Part shown: positions 1 through 7,341 of the stretch, piece after piece
Layout of the letters: the number at the start of each line of letters is the position of its first letter
How positions within the stretch are numbered: the stretch's first letter is position 1
Assembly: GCF_016924755.1 (NCBI RefSeq)
Contig: NZ_JAFFJX010000017.1
Location: 1 to 64,000 of the forward strand
Direction: 5' to 3'
DNA: 64,000 bases
From: Longitalea arenae
Lineage (GTDB): Bacteria > Bacteroidota > Bacteroidia > Chitinophagales > Chitinophagaceae
Made by a program: the position numbers and the translations under genes
Notes under the pieces: model-generated
Databases searched by the model: none
The model's input: the letters and a program-made list of their open reading frames with translations, nothing else
Told to the model about the DNA's origin: nothing

Positions 1-371
1 CGCTTTGGTGGACCTATAAAAAAGATCCAAGCCAACAAACTGCCGGCAAACCCGGCCTGGGCGTCGTGTGGGAACGTTTTCCCAAGTTTGTGCTTGGTTT
101 TATAGCCGCTTCGCTGATCTTTTCCTTTCTGATCCCAACCGCTGTCACTAAAAGTGTAGCTGCTCCCTTAAAAGGTTTACGCACGCTGTGGTTTGCCCTG
201 GCCTTTGTTTCTATTGGATTGGAAGCCCGGTTTACCGAGCTGGTAAAAACGGAAGGTGGGCGGCCGGCGCTGGCATTTATAGCGGCGCAGGTATTTAATA
301 TTATCTGGACCCTCTTATGGGCTTACCTCTTGTTTGGCGGTGTCTTGTTCCAGGTTCCCGCTATTGAGTAA
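1..371 (+). CDS. YeiH/UPF0324-type putative sulfate exporter, 3' part only
   Basis: The reading frame is open from base 3, so the gene starts outside the window and only about 123 C-terminal residues are seen. They carry two or three hydrophobic membrane segments. The stretch around KPGLGVVWERFPKFVLGF and the following GLEARF resemble the end of the Cons_hypoth698 (YeiH) family of multi-pass inner-membrane transporters, often annotated as putative sulfate exporters. The GTG at 66 is internal and not the start. A strong hairpin-plus-T-run terminator follows the stop directly. Family assignment is by recognition of the C-terminal part; substrate is unknown. Confidence 0.7.
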   Translation, partial: LWWTYKKDPSQQTAGKPGLGVVWERFPKFVLGFIAASLIFSFLIPTAVTKSVAAPLKGLRTLWFALAFVSIGLEARFTELVKTEGGRPALAFIAAQVFNIIWTLLWAYLLFGGVLFQVPAIE

Positions 372-376
372 GCAGC

Positions 377-437
377 CTAACCGTGCCACGGTCCCCGTGT
401 AATGAAAGGTAACTGTGCCACGGTTAGCTTTTTTTTT
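377..437 (+). terminator. Rho-independent terminator after the YeiH-type gene
   Basis: CTAACCGTG (377-385) pairs with CACGGTTAG (419-427). After one C/C mismatch, CACGGT (387-392) continues the stem with ACTGTG (412-417). A run of nine T (429-437) follows on the plus strand. The right arm overlaps the stop codon of the convergent BrkB-family gene (stop at 424-426). The minus-strand side has no T-run, so it terminates plus-strand transcription. Confidence 0.8.
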
Positions 438-1362
438 CTTTTACTTTGGTGTTATTGTCTTTATCGGTCTCTATCTCTACTTTTTTCAGCGCCACCGCAT
501 AATCATTGGGTTGAAGCGAAGAACCTTTTTGGGCGCTCCAGGATTTGGCAAATTCAGCGCCCAGGTAGAGGATGATGGCTGAGTAATATACCCATAATAG
601 CAATACAACCAGTGAGCCTGCAGCGCCATAGGTACTGCCGACATTGCTCTTGCCAATGTAGAAGGAGATCGCAAATTTACCTATCATAAACAAAATGCCG
701 GAAGCGATGGCGCCCGGCAGCACATCTTTCCATTTCGTTTTTGCATCTGGCAGCACTTTAAAGATCAGCGCAAACAAAGCAGTGATCACGACAAATGAAA
801 TAACCAAATTCAGAATATAGAATATTACTACGGTAACATCCGGGAAGCTGGCTTTTAATCTATTACTAAGGCCTTCAATAACGCTCGTGACAGCCAGTGA
901 AACAAGTAATAAAAAGCCGAGACTGACTATGACGGAAAAAGATAAGAACCGGTTCCTGATGATGGGCCATACGCCTTTGCTTGGTTTGGCTTTAAAGCCC
1001 CAGATCGTATTTATTGAGTCCTGGATCTCTGCAAACACGGCTGTAGCGCTAAACAGTAATGTTATAACCCCAATCACCGCAGCCACTGTTCCTTTACCGC
1101 TCAAAGACGCATTTTTGATCATTGTTTGTAATTGCAGGGCCGCATCCTTTCCTACAAATTGTTGCATCTGCCTGTAGATCTCACCCTGTATTGCTTCCTC
1201 TCCCAAAAAAATGCTGCATAAAAAGATAATGACTACGAGTAAAGGGCCGAATGAAAACACCGTGGTGTAAGCCAGCGCCGCACTGAATTTTAGTATTTTA
1301 TCTTCCATGAAGTTTTTGAAAGACTCCACAAGCACCTTCCAGATATTTTTTAACCGGTTCAT
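424..1362 (-). CDS. YihY/BrkB family inner-membrane protein
   Basis: 312 residues with about six hydrophobic segments, the usual size and topology of the YihY/virulence factor BrkB family. Family features include the N-terminal amphipathic part followed by the KFSAALAYTTVFSFGPLLVV segment and the conserved Gly/Ser-rich helix around GSTYGAAGSLVVLLLWVYYS. The C-terminus is a charged tail (KEKKS). The molecular role of the family is not settled; it was once mistaken for ribonuclease BN. It is convergent with the upstream transporter and its stop codon lies inside that gene's terminator. It could form a unit with the lipid-kinase gene 63 bp upstream, which is on the same strand. Confidence 0.85.
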   Translation of the reverse strand: MNRLKNIWKVLVESFKNFMEDKILKFSAALAYTTVFSFGPLLVVIIFLCSIFLGEEAIQGEIYRQMQQFVGKDAALQLQTMIKNASLSGKGTVAAVIGVITLLFSATAVFAEIQDSINTIWGFKAKPSKGVWPIIRNRFLSFSVIVSLGFLLLVSLAVTSVIEGLSNRLKASFPDVTVVIFYILNLVISFVVITALFALIFKVLPDAKTKWKDVLPGAIASGILFMIGKFAISFYIGKSNVGSTYGAAGSLVVLLLWVYYSAIILYLGAEFAKSWSAQKGSSLQPNDYAVALKKVEIETDKDNNTKVKEKKS

Positions 1363-1425
1363 TGTTTCCAGCTTGAGTTATAACAGTGAATTGGCTAAAA
1401 AATCCATACCATGAGGCGGGTTTTA

Positions 1426-2313
1426 TTATGATCCGGCGGGAACGATCATATGTAAAGCGCCCGGTACACATGCAGCCTGTAAGGAATAAACCTTGCCCAA
1501 ATATTCGCCATCCACCTGGAAATGCACGCGGTGTTTGGAATGAACTTCAACCCCCGAAGTGGTAAAGAGCTCTGTTTTAGCGGGGTCAAAATCTTTATGG
1601 GTGATCATCATTTTAATGATCTCGCTAAAAGCGATTTTTTTGATGATGACAATCTCGAAAAGACCATCATCCAGCTTTCCGTTCGGATTGATCACAGCGC
1701 CGGTTCCATACTTGGTGGCATTGGCCAGCACCACCATGGCGGCATTCCGTCGCACCGTTTGCTTTTCACCGGCAATGATCACTTCCATATGGCGATGCCG
1801 GAACAAGACGCGGAAAGCCGCTTTTATATAGCTCCACATGCCCCGTTTGTTGAAGGTTTCAAAGGTCTTCACCACAAAGGCATTGAAACCGATATCGCTG
1901 AGGTGAATGCACAATTCATCATTGATGCGGATAAGATCTATTTTTTTTACGTTCCCCTGTGTAATGATGTCCAGTGCTTTTTCAGCATCTGTGGCGATGC
2001 CCAGTTCCTTGGCCATGCCATTGGCTGAACCGGCAGGCAATACTCCAATAGGTAAGGGATTACTGTTCAATACGCTTTCAGCTACCAGTTTAAGGGTGCC
2101 ATCCCCACCAACAGCTATTATACAGTCGGGCCGGTGTGCTTTCAGCTGTTCCTGTACTTCCGCCCTGGTACAGGGATTTGATAGATGATAGGTAACTATC
2201 AGATAAGGTTTGTCCTCGAAGTATAACCGGATAGTTTTCTCCCAGTCCGTTTTGTTTTTACCGGCAGCGGAGTTTATGATGAACAATAGTTTCTTCGGCG
2301 GATTGGTATGCAT
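1426..2313 (-). CDS. Diacylglycerol kinase-family lipid kinase (YegS/LCB5 type)
   Basis: 295 residues matching the DAGK catalytic fold. The nucleotide-binding GGDGT motif is at residues 69-73 (AVGGDGTLK) and a glycine-containing PAGSANGMAKELG stretch follows at about 94-106. The family phosphorylates lipids such as diacylglycerol or phosphatidylglycerol at the cytoplasmic membrane face; the exact substrate cannot be read from sequence. The chosen ATG at 2311-2313 gives the usual short lead into the LFIINSAAGKN first strand. The gene is divergent from an App1-type phosphatase gene with only 51 bp between start codons, so the two may share regulation and act on the same lipid pool. Confidence 0.88.
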   Translation of the reverse strand: MHTNPPKKLLFIINSAAGKNKTDWEKTIRLYFEDKPYLIVTYHLSNPCTRAEVQEQLKAHRPDCIIAVGGDGTLKLVAESVLNSNPLPIGVLPAGSANGMAKELGIATDAEKALDIITQGNVKKIDLIRINDELCIHLSDIGFNAFVVKTFETFNKRGMWSYIKAAFRVLFRHRHMEVIIAGEKQTVRRNAAMVVLANATKYGTGAVINPNGKLDDGLFEIVIIKKIAFSEIIKMMITHKDFDPAKTELFTTSGVEVHSKHRVHFQVDGEYLGKVYSLQAACVPGALHMIVPAGS

Positions 2314-2364
2314 ATTGGTGACTGATTAGCAGGGAATGATCAAATAAAACAACCCTTTTGGCTG

Positions 2365-3324
2365 ATGAAGATAAAAATATACCAGGGGTACGGGCATACG
2401 AAAAACCTGGTCTTGTACGGACACGTTTTGAAGAAACAACCGGCGGAACATACCCATTACTCCAAAAACTGGTTGGTAAACGCCCTTTACTTGCTGCGTT
2501 TGTTTTTTGTGAAACCTTTTCCCCAAACCCGGGTTAAACTGCGATGGGGCAGCCAGGAACTGTTCACAGTAACGGATGCGGAAGGTTTTTTCAAGTTTGA
2601 ATGGGAGTCGGAATTCGAATTGGCTGCAGGTTGGCATAATGTTACCGTTGATAGCATCAACGAAACCGGCGGGGTTGTTGCCAGCGGAACCGGCCGTTTA
2701 TATGTGCCCCATAGTACACAGTATGTTTTTGTTTCGGATATTGATGATACGGTGATGATATCGCATTCTGCGACCACCTTCCGCAGAATGTGGGTATTGC
2801 TCAGGCATCCCCATTCACGCCGGCAGTTCAAACACCTGGCAGCTTACTATAAGGAGCTTTCATTAGCGCATACAGATGCAGAAATACCTAATCCTTTCTT
2901 TTATGTATCGAGCAGTGAGTGGAATCTCTACGATTACCTCACCGAATTCTTTATGCATAACCGCTTACCCGAAGGCATATTTTTATTAAGTGAATTGAAA
3001 AGAATATGGGAATTATTCCGGAGCGGACAAACCAAACATGCCGGCAAACAAGTTCGTATTGAACGTTTGCTCAAGGTATTTCCCAAAGAACAATTCATTT
3101 TGCTGGGCGATAATTCGCAGAAGGATCCTTTTATTTATGCAGGGATCGCCGCTAAATTTCCTAACCGCATCTTCGCTATTTACATACGCAATGTACGGCC
3201 CGAAAAAGCCGCCATAACACGCGAGCTATTACAGAAAGCACAGCAACAGGGCGTTCATACCTTAGTTTTTGAACGCACCGCCGAAGCCAGGGCTCATTCG
3301 GAAAAAATAGGTCTCATCTCCTGA
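2365..3324 (+). CDS. App1-type phosphatidate phosphatase domain protein (DUF2183)
   Basis: 319 residues. The HAD-type motif DIDDT at residues 125-129 (VFVSDIDDTVMIS) is the DxDxT signature of the App1/DUF2183 family, whose yeast member is a Mg-dependent phosphatidate phosphatase. The N-terminal 120 residues form a beta-rich region (VRLRWGS, GWHNVTVDS). A second family landmark, FILLGDNSQKDPFIY, lies at about residues 243-258. There is no signal peptide, so it is probably cytoplasmic. It is divergent from the lipid kinase gene, which could make its phosphatidate substrate. Activity on phosphatidate is inferred from the family and not shown here. Confidence 0.85.
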   Translation: MKIKIYQGYGHTKNLVLYGHVLKKQPAEHTHYSKNWLVNALYLLRLFFVKPFPQTRVKLRWGSQELFTVTDAEGFFKFEWESEFELAAGWHNVTVDSINETGGVVASGTGRLYVPHSTQYVFVSDIDDTVMISHSATTFRRMWVLLRHPHSRRQFKHLAAYYKELSLAHTDAEIPNPFFYVSSSEWNLYDYLTEFFMHNRLPEGIFLLSELKRIWELFRSGQTKHAGKQVRIERLLKVFPKEQFILLGDNSQKDPFIYAGIAAKFPNRIFAIYIRNVRPEKAAITRELLQKAQQQGVHTLVFERTAEARAHSEKIGLIS

Positions 3325-3404
3325 CTGACATAGCAGATAATTTTCATGTTTGAACCACCATAGGCCTGGAGGGATATTATTTTTGCTATAAATAGCAATT
3401 TATA

Positions 3405-3418
3405 TGTAAACGGTTACA
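3405..3418. promoter_or_regulatory. LacI-type operator-like palindrome, distal copy
   Basis: TGTAAACGGTTACA is a near-perfect palindrome with the central CG typical of LacI-family operators. The symmetry extends to 3403-3420 (TA...TA). A second copy with the same right half lies 69 bp downstream, centre to centre. Both stand between the App1-type gene and the GH11 xylanase start. Confidence 0.6.
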
Positions 3419-3473
3419 TATTATAAGTGCCGTTAGTATACTGCATTGTTCCGTTTGTTATTAACTTTAGTTC

Positions 3474-3487
3474 TGTAATCGGTTACA
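3474..3487. promoter_or_regulatory. LacI-type operator-like palindrome, proximal copy
   Basis: TGTAATCGGTTACA repeats the distal palindrome with one base changed. It ends 48 bp before the xylanase ATG. A TGACTTTG at 3497-3504 is one base off the Bacteroidetes -7 box TAnnTTTG. If that is the promoter, this site covers the -33 region, where a bound repressor would block initiation. Confidence 0.6.
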
Positions 3488-3535
3488 TTAATGGATTGAC
3501 TTTGTTAAATTTAGTATCTAACAAATTTTGCCATC

Positions 3536-4267
3536 ATGAAATCAAACACTTTCCTATCGGAAGTAACCCGGATGGTTACTTTCGGCGCAACGACCCTGCT
3601 GATCGTTGCCGGTTCATCCATTTTGCCTGGTTGTAGTAAAAACAAAACAGCGCCCTCCGTGGATGCAGAACGCCTCACGGGATTCGTAAAAGACGATGCT
3701 ACGCCCGAAGACCAGGGTACCGTTAACGGTTGGTTCTGGTCGTTATACCGTGAAGGCGGGTCAGCCAGTATCAGCCATGGCTCGGGCGGTAATTTCGCCA
3801 TCAGTTACAGCAATGTCAATGACGTCGTGGGTGGAAAAGGATGGAGCACCGGCGCTTCCCGCACCATTGGTTACAATGTAGGCGCCCTTAGTGGCAGCTA
3901 CAATTTTGTAGGTATTTATGGTTGGACTACAAACCCGCTTATTGAGTATTATGTGGCCGAGAAAGGTTCTATGACGGGCGGAACTTCTTTCGGCAGCGTA
4001 AGCAGCGACGGCCATACGTATAGCTGTTACAAGAGCCAGCGCGTGAATGCTCCTTCCATCATTGGTACAGCTACATTCTGGCAGTATAAAGATACCTGGG
4101 GCGGCGCACCTACCGGATCGAACCAACGGGTTACCATGGGCAACCACATCAACAACTGGCGCAGCAGAGGTGGCCAGGGTTTTGGTAATCACAACTACCA
4201 GATCCTTGCTATAGAAGCCTGGGGTAACAGAAGCGGATATATAAACGCTACCGTATGGCAGCAATAA
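3536..4267 (+). CDS. GH11 endo-1,4-beta-xylanase, lipoprotein
   Basis: 243 residues. An SPII signal ends in the lipobox LPGC (Cys33), so the enzyme should be lipid-anchored, probably on the outer membrane. Residues 60-243 are a compact GH11 jelly-roll with the family landmarks in order: GGKGW (99-103), YGWTTNPLIEYYV with nucleophile Glu137, RVNAPSI (169-175), GNHINNW (202-208), NYQILAIEAWG with acid/base Glu227. Both catalytic glutamates are present. It cuts internal beta-1,4-xylosyl links in xylan. It has no added binding module. It is a single-gene unit with LacI-like operators upstream and terminators downstream, 42 kb from the arabinoxylan locus it would complement. Confidence 0.93.
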   Translation: MKSNTFLSEVTRMVTFGATTLLIVAGSSILPGCSKNKTAPSVDAERLTGFVKDDATPEDQGTVNGWFWSLYREGGSASISHGSGGNFAISYSNVNDVVGGKGWSTGASRTIGYNVGALSGSYNFVGIYGWTTNPLIEYYVAEKGSMTGGTSFGSVSSDGHTYSCYKSQRVNAPSIIGTATFWQYKDTWGGAPTGSNQRVTMGNHINNWRSRGGQGFGNHNYQILAIEAWGNRSGYINATVWQQ

Positions 4268-4292
4268 TTTCCGCTAACTCATCTAAGATGCT

Positions 4293-4316
4293 AAGGCCCC
4301 AGCCAGACGGCCTTTT
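4293..4316 (+). terminator. Weak terminator-like hairpin after the xylanase gene
   Basis: AAGGCC (4293-4298) pairs with GGCCTT (4309-4314) across a 10-base loop, followed by TT then ATAA. The stem is short (6 bp). It lies 25 bp after the stop codon. Confidence 0.45.
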
Positions 4317-4348
4317 ATAAAGCAGATCAGCTTTCGGCAATGCTCACC

Positions 4349-4385
4349 GATTGCAGGCCCGTGGCGGCCTGCAATCTTTTCTCTT
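4349..4385 (+). terminator. Strong rho-independent terminator
   Basis: GATTGCAGGCC (4349-4359) and GGCCTGCAATC (4366-4376) form a perfect 11-bp stem with a 6-base loop, followed by TTTTCTCTT. It separates the xylanase from the SUMF1-like gene, which therefore needs its own promoter or read-through: only 19 bases lie between this terminator and the ATG at 4405. Confidence 0.8.
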
Positions 4386-4404
4386 AGTTTAAAGCAGCAT
4401 GTAA

Positions 4405-5232
4405 ATGAAGAAACTGTTCTCGGTAATTGCAACGGTAACCATCGTTGCTGTAAACGCCTGTGCGCATAAAAAGCCTGAGCATTTTGTACATGTCAAAGGC
4501 GGCGCCTTCAAAAATAAGAAGAGTAACTATTACGGTAAAGCGCATATCCCTGACTTTTATATTGGCAGGTATGAAGTCACCCAAAAGGAATGGCAGCATG
4601 TCATGGGCAGCAATCCGTCCAATTTTAAAGGTGACTTTTTACCCGTTGAAACAGTTAGCTGGTACGATTGTATTGAATACTGCAACAAAAGAAGTATTCA
4701 GGAGGGGCTCGAACCCTATTACATTATAAGCAGAGCGGGAGAAGATACGGATAACAGGGATGAGCTTGATGATATGAAATGGATGGTGACCATTCGTGCG
4801 AATGCCAATGGCTACCGGCTGCCAACCGAAGCGGAATGGGAGTATGCTGCCAATGGCGGCCAGCTAAGCAAAGGCTTTATTTATAGCGGCAGTAACCAGG
4901 TAGATGAAATTGCCTGGTACTGGAAAAATTCGGGTAAAGAATATTTGACTGGCTACTGGGTATGGGCTGCGCTGGAAAAGAACAACAATAAAACGCATCC
5001 GGTCGGAAGCAAGCGCGCTAACGAGTTAGGTTTGTATGATATGTCGGGCAATGTAAGGGAATGGTGCTGGGATCCTTATCTGCTTGATGGCGCCAATACT
5101 CCACAGGGACGCATCTGGAAAGGCGGCGGCTGGATGGGCGCTGAGTTTTGCTGTGAACCATCCTTCCGGGCCGGTCATCAGGCTAATGGCAAAGGCCCCG
5201 ACCAGGGACTACGCATTTGTCGCAATTATTAA
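4405..5232 (+). CDS. SUMF1/formylglycine-generating-enzyme-like lipoprotein, probably not a true FGE
   Basis: 275 residues. A short signal ends in VNAC (Cys19), suggesting a lipoprotein. The FGE-sulfatase fold is clear: EVTQKEWQHVMG (about 57-68), RLPTEAEWEYAANGG (about 139-153), GLYDMSGNVREWCWDP (about 211-226) and a C-terminal GLRICRNY. In true formylglycine-generating enzymes the GGSWLC...C region holds two copper-binding cysteines. Here the corresponding stretch GGGWMGAEFCC has Gly at the first position, so oxidation of sulfatase cysteines is unlikely. Many Bacteroidetes SUMF1-fold lipoproteins have other or unknown roles. Direct neighbours give no further clue to function. Confidence 0.8.
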   Translation: MKKLFSVIATVTIVAVNACAHKKPEHFVHVKGGAFKNKKSNYYGKAHIPDFYIGRYEVTQKEWQHVMGSNPSNFKGDFLPVETVSWYDCIEYCNKRSIQEGLEPYYIISRAGEDTDNRDELDDMKWMVTIRANANGYRLPTEAEWEYAANGGQLSKGFIYSGSNQVDEIAWYWKNSGKEYLTGYWVWAALEKNNNKTHPVGSKRANELGLYDMSGNVREWCWDPYLLDGANTPQGRIWKGGGWMGAEFCCEPSFRAGHQANGKGPDQGLRICRNY

Positions 5233-5642
5233 CGATTATCTACAGGCGACGATCATTCCTCCTGCGGCCGTTTTATGCGCCAGCAAAAGCTGCAGGTTCA
5301 TCAGACTTCTTTAATCCTGCTTTGTTCATGGGCATAACTGTCTTTGCGCTAATGACAAAAGCACCCCGAAACCCACGGGGCACCTTGCATGGTAAGAAAC
5401 AATTGTTATTTGGTTTTTCTTTTTAAGGACAATATTACCCTATGCCTTAAGTGTTTTGCAGCAATGAATTATTTATTGTGGATCAAAGAGGTGGTCGTAC
5501 GTACGGGATGCTATATACGATCTCAGGTTCTATCCGAAGATATAACATTTAAATTTATATGTCAGTTTTTTTCGGAGCTAAACCTGGCATCATACCTTAT
5601 CTTGATCAGGGTCAAACCGCCGTTAGGTATATAACGCCCGCT
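5233..5642. other. Intergenic region without a convincing gene
   Basis: About 410 bp. The short open frames here lack ribosome-binding context and recognisable sequence. The only structure I see is a minus-strand terminator-like hairpin at 5357-5383. Confidence 0.5.
5357..5383 (-). terminator. Minus-strand terminator hairpin
   Basis: On the minus strand GTGCCCCG and CGGGGTGC form an 8-bp stem (two G-U pairs) with a 7-base loop, followed by TTTTGTC. It probably ends transcripts coming from the small membrane protein gene at 5643-5798. Confidence 0.55.
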
Positions 5643-5798
5643 TCAGAAGTAGATAAACGTAATGATCCAGATCGTCGCCAAAATCATCATTGCCTGATAA
5701 TAACTCCAGAAGGCGCCCATGTCATTTTCCTTGTCATAGTGCGCCAGGCTGACAAACACCCCAACAATAGGTATCCAGTATATTAGTTTATTATCCAT
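5643..5798 (-). CDS. Small two-helix membrane protein of unknown function
   Basis: 51 residues starting at the ATG of 5796-5798. A purine-rich AGGAAG lies about 14 bases upstream. Two hydrophobic helices (LIYWIPIVGVFVSLA and MMILATIWIITFIYF) flank a charged loop, HYDKENDMGAF. The open frame extends further upstream to 5903, but that part belongs to the degenerate coding remnant next to it. I do not recognise a named family. The regular amphipathic and hydrophobic layout makes it more likely a real small gene than noise. Confidence 0.5.
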   Translation of the reverse strand: MDNKLIYWIPIVGVFVSLAHYDKENDMGAFWSYYQAMMILATIWIITFIYF

Positions 5799-5804
5799 AA
5801 ACCA

Positions 5805-6240
5805 ATTTTTCTTCCTATTAAAGTTACACCAATTTCCGCAATAGGCAGTCAAAGCTGCTTCCAACCTGGCTCGAAGGGCGGGGGAGCATAATATACATTC
5901 CACGGCCGGTTGGTGCAGTAGAAATAAGCCAGCGAAAGAATGTTCTCCATGATCCGGGCATTATAAGGTTTGTTATCAACCGGCGCACGCCAAACGGATA
6001 TATTGATAAACCCTTTACGGGTCATGTTGCCACTACGCTGTTGGCGAACGTATGGAAATGCTTCAGGTAATAAGGTATGTCCAGTTCTTCATCAGTAAAA
6101 TCGGCAGGTTTGAATTTCGAGAGGTCTACGTCAGGCAGCTCGGGCCATTGCGATTGAAGGGTTTCAGTGCATAGGAGAAGCGATAGGATGATTGCAACAG
6201 CAGTATGGCAGGCAATTCGGGACATAGGTTTCAATTTCAT
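5805..6240 (-). pseudogene. Frameshifted remnant of a secreted protein (N-terminal part)
   Basis: Reading from ATG 6238-6240 gives a signal peptide (ending LCTETLQSQ) and the coherent stretch WPELPDVDLSKFKPADF, up to a TGA at 6022-6024. The same sense then continues in a second frame (5849-6025) with GFINISVWRAPVDNKPYNAR and FYCTNRPWNVYYA. It continues in a third frame after a G5 run at 5880-5884 with LRARLEAALTAYCGNW. The three pieces read as the start of one secreted, helix-rich enzyme-like protein broken by two frame changes and then truncated. The alternative is two short genes overlapping by ATGA at 6022-6025, but the homopolymer break and low-complexity-free composition favour decay. 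Family identity is not certain. Confidence 0.5.
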
Positions 6241-6423
6241 GTACAATTTATTATTTCTGCCGGTTTTATAACACGAAATCCATTGCACTGTTAAAATAGC
6301 TTATTGAAATGCTCATTTAACAAATCAAACTTTGTATCTTCATTGGCTCCTGCCTTATACAACGCCTTTGTTCGCTACCACCATTGAAGACCAACACTAT
6401 TCTTAACTTCAAAAAAGTTTACC

Positions 6424-7269
6424 ATGAATGAATCAACAACCATGCAACCAACTGCGGTGAACCCAAACAAAGCATTATGGGAAAAGGGCGATTTTACCCG
6501 CATAGCAGAAACCATGCGTGAAAGCGGCGCGGCGCTCGTTGAAAAACTAGGTATCACCAGCGGAATGGATGTACTGGATCTTGGATGCGGAGATGGCACT
6601 ACCGCCATTCCGGAGGCCCGGCTTGGCGCCAATGTATTAGGTGTAGACATTGCCGGCAATTTGGTGGCTGCCGCCAATAAACGCATTCAGGAGGAAGGTC
6701 TCACCAATATTACCGTGCGCGAGGGCGATGCCACCAACCTGGAAGGGATCCCCGATGAAAGTTTTGACCTGGTGGTAAGCATCTTCGGCGCCATGTTCGC
6801 ACCAAAACCATTTGATGTTGCCAAAGAAATGGTAAGAGTGACCCGTCGCGGAGGAAGGATCGTAATGGGCAACTGGATTCCCAATGATCCTACCCTCGTG
6901 GCGCAGATTTTGAAGATCAGTGCCACATACACACCACCACCACCGGAGGGATTTGTAAGTCCCATGTTATGGGGAGTGGAAAGCCATATTATCGACCGCT
7001 TTGGCAAAGCCGGTATTCCACCGGAAAACATTTCTTTTGAGCGCGACACCTATATTTTTATGGCTACCTTCTCACCGGCTGAACTGGTGGAAAGGTTCAA
7101 GAACTATTATGGACCTACCATGAATGCATTTGAAGCGGCGGAAAAAGAAGGAAGAGCCGCCGATCTGCAGCGGGAACTGGAAGAATTGTTCAACCGGGAA
7201 AACAGGAGTGGGGATGCCAACAGCACTTCCATTCCGGCTACCTTCCTGCGGGTAACGGTCAGGCGCTGA
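6424..7269 (+). CDS. Class I SAM-dependent methyltransferase
   Basis: 281 residues with the Rossmann-type methyltransferase core. Motif I is VLDLGCGDGTT (residues 50-60), the acidic residue binding the SAM ribose is in LGVDIAGN (about 77-84), motif II region EGDATNLEGIPDESFDLVVS, and motif III is VTRRGGRIVMGNW. It is Methyltransf_11/UbiE-like. The C-terminal third (helices around ELVERFKNYYGPTMNAFE) probably selects the substrate, which I cannot name; small-molecule substrates are usual for this layout. It is a single-gene unit with its own terminator at 7297-7329. Confidence 0.85.
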   Translation: MNESTTMQPTAVNPNKALWEKGDFTRIAETMRESGAALVEKLGITSGMDVLDLGCGDGTTAIPEARLGANVLGVDIAGNLVAAANKRIQEEGLTNITVREGDATNLEGIPDESFDLVVSIFGAMFAPKPFDVAKEMVRVTRRGGRIVMGNWIPNDPTLVAQILKISATYTPPPPEGFVSPMLWGVESHIIDRFGKAGIPPENISFERDTYIFMATFSPAELVERFKNYYGPTMNAFEAAEKEGRAADLQRELEELFNRENRSGDANSTSIPATFLRVTVRR

Positions 7270-7296
7270 CGTAAACAGCTAAGCCTGTCACTATAG

Positions 7297-7329
7297 AAGC
7301 CTTCCCATTAACACCGAGAAGGCTTTTTT
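7297..7329 (+). terminator. Rho-independent terminator after the methyltransferase gene
   Basis: AAGCCTTC (7297-7304) pairs perfectly with GAAGGCTT (7318-7325); the T-run 7324-7329 completes the signal. It lies 27 bases after the stop codon and ends 12 bases before the exonuclease III ATG. Confidence 0.8.
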
Positions 7330-7341
7330 AATTCGTTTCGT

